A DNA stretch of 64,000 nucleotides from Clostridia bacterium (GTDB lineage: Bacteria > Bacillota > Clostridia > Oscillospirales > CAG-382): NCBI GenBank assembly GCA_017447445.1, contig JAFSNK010000021.1, forward strand, positions 165,390 to 229,389, given 5' to 3'. The notes under the pieces were generated by a model. It ran no database searches and was not told where the DNA came from. It saw nothing but the letters and a program-made list of their open reading frames with translations. A program made the position numbers and the translations under genes. Below are positions 59,693 through 64,000 of this stretch, in pieces. How positions within the stretch are numbered: position 1 is the first letter of the stretch; every line of letters starts with the position of its first letter.

Positions 59693-62323
59693 ATGCAAAA
59701 GAAATATGTCTATCTTTTTTCCGAAGGCAACGGAAAGATGAGAGAACTTCTCGGCGGCAAGGGCGCTAACTTGGCCGAGATGACAAACCTCGGGCTGCCG
59801 GTCCCGCAGGGCTTCACCATTACCACGGAGGCCTGCACACAGTATTACGAGGACGGCCGCACGATAAACGCGGAGATAATGCGGCAGATCAACGAACACG
59901 TCGTTAAAATGGAACAGATCACCGGCAAGGTATTCGGCAGCAAGGAAAACCCGCTGCTCGTTTCGGTGCGTTCCGGCGCGAGAGCGTCTATGCCCGGTAT
60001 GATGGATACCATCCTTAATCTCGGACTCAACGAAGAAGTCGTGGAAGTGCTTGCCGCCAAGTCCGGCAATCCCCGCTGGGCGTGGGACTGCTACAGGCGC
60101 TTTATACAGATGTTCTCCGACGTCGTTATGGAAGTCGGAAAGCAGTATTTCGAAGACCTTATAGTCGCAATGAAGGAACGCAAGGGAGTCACTCAGGACG
60201 TCGAACTTTCCGCCGACGACCTGAAAGAGCTTTCCGAGCAGTTCAAAGCCGAATACAAGGCGAAGATCGGTTCGGACTTCCCCACCGACCCGAAGGTCCA
60301 GCTTATGGAAGCGATCAAAGCGGTGTTCCGTTCCTGGGACAACCCCAGAGCTAACGTATACCGCCGCGATAACGACATACCCTATTCCTGGGGCACCGCC
60401 GTCAACGTACAGATGATGGCGTTCGGCAATATGGGCAACACCTCCGGTACCGGCGTCGCCTTCACGCGCGATCCGGCAACCGGCGAAAAGAAGCTTATGG
60501 GCGAATTCCTGCTCAACGCGCAGGGCGAAGACGTTGTCGCCGGTATCCGCACCCCGCAGAAGATCGACCAGCTCAAGGAAGTTATGCCGGAAGTCTACGA
60601 TCAGTTCGTTAAGATATGCAGCACTCTGGAAAACCATTACAGAGATATGCAGGATATGGAATTCACCATCGAAGACCGCAAGCTTTACATGCTCCAGACC
60701 AGAAACGGCAAGCGTACCGCACAGGCGGCTCTTAAGATCGCCTGCGACCTTGTCGACGAAGGTATGATAAGCGAAAAAGAAGCGGTGCTTATGATCGAGC
60801 CGCGCAACCTCGACACGCTGCTCCACCCGCAGTTTGACGCGAAGAAGCTTAAAGAAGCGAAGCCGATCGCGAAAGCGCTGGGCGCTTCTCCCGGAGCCGC
60901 CTGCGGCAAGATAGTCTTCTCCGCCGACGACGCGAAGGAATGGGCCGCGAGAGGCGAAAAGGTCGTTCTCGTCCGCCGCGAGACCTCGCCGGAGGATATC
61001 GAGGGAATGAAAGCCGCGCAGGGCATTCTTACCGTGTTCGGCGGTATGACTTCCCACGCCGCCGTCGTTGCGCGCGGAATGGGCACCTGCTGCGTTTCCG
61101 GCTGCAGCGAAATAAAGATGAACGAAGCCGCAAAATGCTTCAAGCTCGGCAGCAAGACTTATAAAGAAGGCGACGTGATCTCGCTCGACGGCTCCACCGG
61201 CAACATTTACGACGGGGCGATACCCACCGTAGACGCAAGCATAGCCGGGGAATTCGGGCGCATTATGGCGCTTGCCGATAAATACCGCCGTCTTAAAGTC
61301 CGCACGAACGCCGACACCCCCGCCGACGCGAAGAAAGCGCGCGAGCTGGGCGCCGAAGGCATAGGGCTCTGTCGTACCGAGCATATGTTCTTCGAGGGCG
61401 ACAGGATAGACGCGTTCCGCGAAATGATCTGCTCCGACACCGTCGAAGAAAGAGAAGCCGCGCTGGCGAAGATACTTCCCATCCAGCAGGCGGACTTCGA
61501 AAAGCTTTACGAAGCGCTCGAAGGCAATCCCGTTACCATACGTTTCCTCGATCCCCCGCTCCACGAGTTCGTCCCGACCGAGGAAGAGGACATTGAAAAG
61601 CTCGCCGCCGCACAGGGCAAGAGCGTCGAGACAATCCGCGCGATAATCGAATCGCTGCACGAATTCAACCCGATGATGGGACACAGAGGCTGCCGCCTCG
61701 CCGTTACCTATCCCGAGATCGCAAGGATGCAGACTCTCGCCGTTATCCGCGCCGCCATAAACGTTAAGAAAGCGCATCCGGACTGGAACGTCAAGCCCGA
61801 GATAATGATCCCGCTGGTCTGCGAAGTCAAGGAATTCGATTACGTCAAGAAGATAGTAGTCGAAGCTGCGGACGCGGAGATCGCCGCTTCCGGCGTGAAG
61901 CTTGAATACGAGGTCGGCACGATGATAGAGATACCGCGCGCCGCCCTTACCGCGGACCTTATCGCCGCCCACGCCGATTTCTTCTGCTTCGGCACCAACG
62001 ACCTCACGCAGATGACGTTCGGCTTCTCGCGCGACGACGCGGGCAAATACCTCGACTGGTACTACGACCGCAAGATATTCGAAAGCGACCCGTTCGCCAA
62101 GCTGGACAGGACCGGCGTCGGCAAGCTTATGGAAATGGCCGTTAAGCTCGGCAGACCGGTGAACAGCCACCTGCACGTCGGCATCTGCGGCGAACACGGC
62201 GGCGACCCGAACTCCGTAGAGTTCTGCGAACAGATCGGGCTCGATTACGTTTCCTGCTCGCCGTTCAGGGTACCGATAGCCCGCCTCTCCGCCGCTCAGG
62301 CGCGGATCAGAGCCGGAAAATAA
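59693..62323 (+). CDS. ppdK: Pyruvate, phosphate dikinase
   Basis: 876 residues from the ATG at 59693, with GGAGG 11 bases upstream and inside the predicted transcript. The enzyme interconverts pyruvate, ATP and Pi with PEP, AMP and PPi. The N-terminal ATP-grasp domain opens GGKGANLAEM. The swivelling domain has GGMTSHAAVVARGMGTCCVSG with the phosphohistidine at residue 455, the same number as in Clostridium symbiosum PPDK. The C-terminal barrel has GLCRTEHMFF, NPMMGHRGCRLAVTYPEI, MIEIPRAALTAD, FCFGTNDLTQMTFGFSRDD and the catalytic Cys in HVGICGEHGGDP. It is monocistronic. The PPi-forming direction or the glycolytic one cannot be told from sequence. Confidence 0.97.
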   Translation: MQKKYVYLFSEGNGKMRELLGGKGANLAEMTNLGLPVPQGFTITTEACTQYYEDGRTINAEIMRQINEHVVKMEQITGKVFGSKENPLLVSVRSGARASMPGMMDTILNLGLNEEVVEVLAAKSGNPRWAWDCYRRFIQMFSDVVMEVGKQYFEDLIVAMKERKGVTQDVELSADDLKELSEQFKAEYKAKIGSDFPTDPKVQLMEAIKAVFRSWDNPRANVYRRDNDIPYSWGTAVNVQMMAFGNMGNTSGTGVAFTRDPATGEKKLMGEFLLNAQGEDVVAGIRTPQKIDQLKEVMPEVYDQFVKICSTLENHYRDMQDMEFTIEDRKLYMLQTRNGKRTAQAALKIACDLVDEGMISEKEAVLMIEPRNLDTLLHPQFDAKKLKEAKPIAKALGASPGAACGKIVFSADDAKEWAARGEKVVLVRRETSPEDIEGMKAAQGILTVFGGMTSHAAVVARGMGTCCVSGCSEIKMNEAAKCFKLGSKTYKEGDVISLDGSTGNIYDGAIPTVDASIAGEFGRIMALADKYRRLKVRTNADTPADAKKARELGAEGIGLCRTEHMFFEGDRIDAFREMICSDTVEEREAALAKILPIQQADFEKLYEALEGNPVTIRFLDPPLHEFVPTEEEDIEKLAAAQGKSVETIRAIIESLHEFNPMMGHRGCRLAVTYPEIARMQTLAVIRAAINVKKAHPDWNVKPEIMIPLVCEVKEFDYVKKIVVEAADAEIAASGVKLEYEVGTMIEIPRAALTADLIAAHADFFCFGTNDLTQMTFGFSRDDAGKYLDWYYDRKIFESDPFAKLDRTGVGKLMEMAVKLGRPVNSHLHVGICGEHGGDPNSVEFCEQIGLDYVSCSPFRVPIARLSAAQARIRAGK

Positions 62324-62357
62324 ACCGCGATCCGGCGCAAAACAAACAGATAAACGT

Positions 62358-62395
62358 TCCCGGCTTTACCGTTCCGCGGCTAAGCCGGGAGTTGT
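62358..62395 (+). terminator. Terminator of ppdK
   Basis: A 9-bp stem TCCCGGCTT/AAGCCGGGA with 15-base loop, then a G-interrupted T run (GTTGTTTTAT). Confidence 0.75.
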
Positions 62396-62439
62396 TTTAT
62401 ACGCCTTTTCCCTTCCCGCGCGAATAAACAAAACAAATA

Positions 62440-62468
62440 TTGACAAACTATTCGAAAAAGTATATAAT
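62440..62468 (+). promoter_or_regulatory. Promoter of the CPBP protease-tadA pair
   Basis: Perfect TTGACA (62440-62445) and TATAAT (62463-62468) with a 17-base spacer, about 84 bases before the start. Confidence 0.88.
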
Positions 62469-62551
62469 TTATTGAATAAAAGTATTATTTACAGTTTTAA
62501 CTGTCACCAAGCGGTTCCGGCGGCGCCGGAACTCGGTTTCGGAGTATTGAA

Positions 62552-63565
62552 ATGACCGGTATTACCAATATCGACATCGCAGAATCGATAATAAGGCGCA
62601 AAACCGTCCGCAGCGCGCGCTTGGCATATGCCATCGCCGCTTTGTCGTGCGTGGTCTACTTTTTATTGAGCTTATTCGTTATACGCCCGCTCAACGGCGC
62701 ACTGCTCCCGCTTATGCAGCGGTTCGCCGCCTCGGTTACCGCGGACGAGGCGACCGCCGCGGAGCTGCCCGGTATATTGACGGATATCGTCGAATACGTG
62801 TTTATCTGCACGGTCCCGTTCATGCTGGCTTATATCGCGTTCCTGTTCCTGCACGGAAGGGATCCGGAGCCGGGGACTAAGCACGGGGCGCCGCGAATGC
62901 CGTTTTTGTATATATTCGGCGCGCTCGGCATATCCTACGCGCTCAACCTTATAGTCAACCTGCTGTTCAGCGCGGCGGGCGACAGGTTCCTCCCGAAGGA
63001 ACAGGCGCTCCCGGTGACCGCAGCGGGAATAATTATTTATTTCGCGGAAGTGGCGGTGCTCCCCGCGCTGCTGGAAGAATTCGCGTTCCGCGGGATAATC
63101 TTGAAGCATCTGCTTCCCTACGGAAAGGTGGGCGCCATAGTTTTTTCCTCCCTGCTTTTCGGGGTACTTCACGTAAGCCCGCCGCACACGATATTCGCGA
63201 CGGCTTTCGGAGTGATGCTCGCGCTGTGCTACGATTACACTCGCTCGATAAGGTTCACCGCGCTTATCCACTTTACGAACAATCTTATTTCCGTCGGGCT
63301 CGATTACGCGCAGGAGTTCGGCAATCCCGCTACCACGGTGCTGCTGAATCTGTTCGTATATGCTATGATGGGGCTGGGTATTTTCGCGCTGGTGTATTAT
63401 ATCCGCAACGGCATTAAAAAGCAGAAGGTCTCGTTCATACGTCCGCAGCACACCGGCGCGAAGCTTTCGCCGGTAAGGTCTTTGCTCCACTGCTTTCTTA
63501 ATACCGGGACGATAATTCTGGCGGGGCTTTACTGCTATATCGTATATTTGGTGTATTTCAGGTAA
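62552..63565 (+). CDS. CPBP-family intramembrane metalloprotease
   Basis: 337 residues with GGAG at good spacing. It has about eight membrane segments. The Abi/CPBP motifs are present: PALLEEFAFRGIILKHLLPYG with the two glutamates and Arg near residues 175-185, FGVLHVSPP with the second-site His near 213, and IHFTNNLIS with the last His near 249. Family members cleave proteins within the membrane; in bacteria they have been linked to bacteriocin self-immunity, prenylated-protein-like processing and surface-protein control. No bacteriocin genes are next to it. The stop shares one base with the tadA start. Confidence 0.92.
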   Translation: MTGITNIDIAESIIRRKTVRSARLAYAIAALSCVVYFLLSLFVIRPLNGALLPLMQRFAASVTADEATAAELPGILTDIVEYVFICTVPFMLAYIAFLFLHGRDPEPGTKHGAPRMPFLYIFGALGISYALNLIVNLLFSAAGDRFLPKEQALPVTAAGIIIYFAEVAVLPALLEEFAFRGIILKHLLPYGKVGAIVFSSLLFGVLHVSPPHTIFATAFGVMLALCYDYTRSIRFTALIHFTNNLISVGLDYAQEFGNPATTVLLNLFVYAMMGLGIFALVYYIRNGIKKQKVSFIRPQHTGAKLSPVRSLLHCFLNTGTIILAGLYCYIVYLVYFR

Positions 63566-64000
63566 TGAACACGGTAAGAAACGACGAATATTATATGAAA
63601 AGCGCACTACGCAGCGCGAAGACCGCCGCGAAGCACGGCGAAGTGCCCATCGGCTGCGTTATAGTGCGCGGGGGCGAAATAATAGCGCGGGGATACAACA
63701 CGCGCGAAACGAAGAAAAACGCGCTGCACCACGCGGAGATAGCCGCAATAAACAGGGCGTGCGCCAGATTGGGCGCATGGCGGCTGTGCGAATGCACGCT
63801 TTACGTTACCCTGGAGCCCTGCCCTATGTGCGCGGGCGCGATCGTGAATTCCCGCATTAAGCGCGTGGTATACGGCTGCGCGGACGCGAAAGCCGGGGCG
63901 TACGGCAGCGTATTCGACCTGCGGGAATACCCGCTTAACCACAAATACGAGGTAACCGGCGGCGTACTTGCCGAAGAATGCGCCGGCGTTTTATCGGATT
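63565..64000 (+). CDS. tadA: tRNA-specific adenosine deaminase (5' part, runs off the window)
   Basis: 145 codons before the window ends; a complete TadA has about 150-165, so little is missing. It deaminates A34 to inosine in tRNA-Arg(ACG). The cytidine-deaminase-fold zinc site is intact: HAEIAAI near 55-61 with zinc His and catalytic Glu, and PCPMCAGAI near 85-93 with the two zinc Cys. The N-terminal GEVPIGCVIV is also family-typical. The start ATG overlaps the CPBP stop by one base (TAATG), so the two are cotranscribed. No stop codon is seen within the window. Confidence 0.93.
   Translation, partial: MNTVRNDEYYMKSALRSAKTAAKHGEVPIGCVIVRGGEIIARGYNTRETKKNALHHAEIAAINRACARLGAWRLCECTLYVTLEPCPMCAGAIVNSRIKRVVYGCADAKAGAYGSVFDLREYPLNHKYEVTGGVLAEECAGVLSD

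Noticed and set aside
59684..62197. 837-codon open frame on the minus strand opposite ppdK
   Set aside because: It mirrors a clear ppdK gene codon for codon, has no ribosome binding site and no recognisable domain. GC-rich third positions keep the opposite frame open.
1..64000. CRISPR array, rRNA operon, prophage or intact insertion sequence
   Set aside because: No regularly spaced direct repeats, no conserved rRNA sequence, and no transposase, capsid, terminase or integrase gene was seen on either strand.

Overview
The window looks like a chromosomal segment of an anaerobic Firmicute (Bacillota, class Clostridia), probably a gut or rumen Oscillospirales/Christensenellales-type organism. Reasons: pyruvate:ferredoxin oxidoreductase and pyruvate phosphate dikinase, AGGAGG-type ribosome binding sites, lipoprotein signal peptides, dockerin-like modules, BspA-type LRR proteins and a carbohydrate ABC/DUF5696/YIP1 operon. 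Most genes are moderately GC-rich and their promoters are close to TTGACA-17-TATAAT. No rRNA, CRISPR array, prophage, integrase or intact insertion sequence was found.

Layout. 1-2699: the end of a cell-surface acyl-modification cluster (DHHW/SGNH protein, FkbH-like HAD protein, acyl carrier protein) plus a small zinc-ribbon protein. 2751-4167: an orphan rhamnulose-1-phosphate aldolase with an SGNH hydrolase, on the minus strand. 4497-7052: fumarase and malic enzyme, then tRNA-Pro(GGG). 7278-9967: an AT-rich island with one adenylate-forming enzyme. It is preceded by a structured RNA that has its own promoter and a terminator/antiterminator pair, and it is bracketed by an 18-bp inverted repeat whose left copy lies in the tRNA terminator. 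9968-13685: surface proteins (a BspA LRR protein, a lipoprotein, a repeat protein). 13824-18416: a three-gene FbpABC-like ABC importer. 18851-29591: a small conserved protein, an esterase, a 2199-residue subtilase with two dockerin-like modules, and two membrane proteins of unknown role. 29742-42304: a seven-gene minus-strand operon with a giant solute-binding protein, two MalF/MalG-type permease pairs, an NHL-TPR-YIP1 membrane protein and a DUF5696 protein, but no ATPase. 42942-47534: a VanY-fold pseudoenzyme and pyruvate:ferredoxin oxidoreductase. 47749-51595: YifB and two unknown membrane proteins. 51678-59523: housekeeping genes (PHP, tyrS, parvulin, mfd, pth). 59693-64000: ppdK, a CPBP protease and the start of tadA.

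How the genes fit together. Fumarase, malic enzyme, PFOR and PPDK cover the fumarate-malate-pyruvate-PEP/acetyl-CoA node of a fermenter. The subtilase, esterase, orphan rhaD, SGNH hydrolase and ABC operon suggest extracellular protein and polysaccharide use. The most unusual items are the structured RNA with its bracketed cassette, the dual-permease DUF5696/YIP1 operon, the FkbH-ACP-DHHW surface-modification cluster, and a VanY-like protein that has lost its zinc and catalytic residues. All family assignments are from reading motifs; no database search was run.
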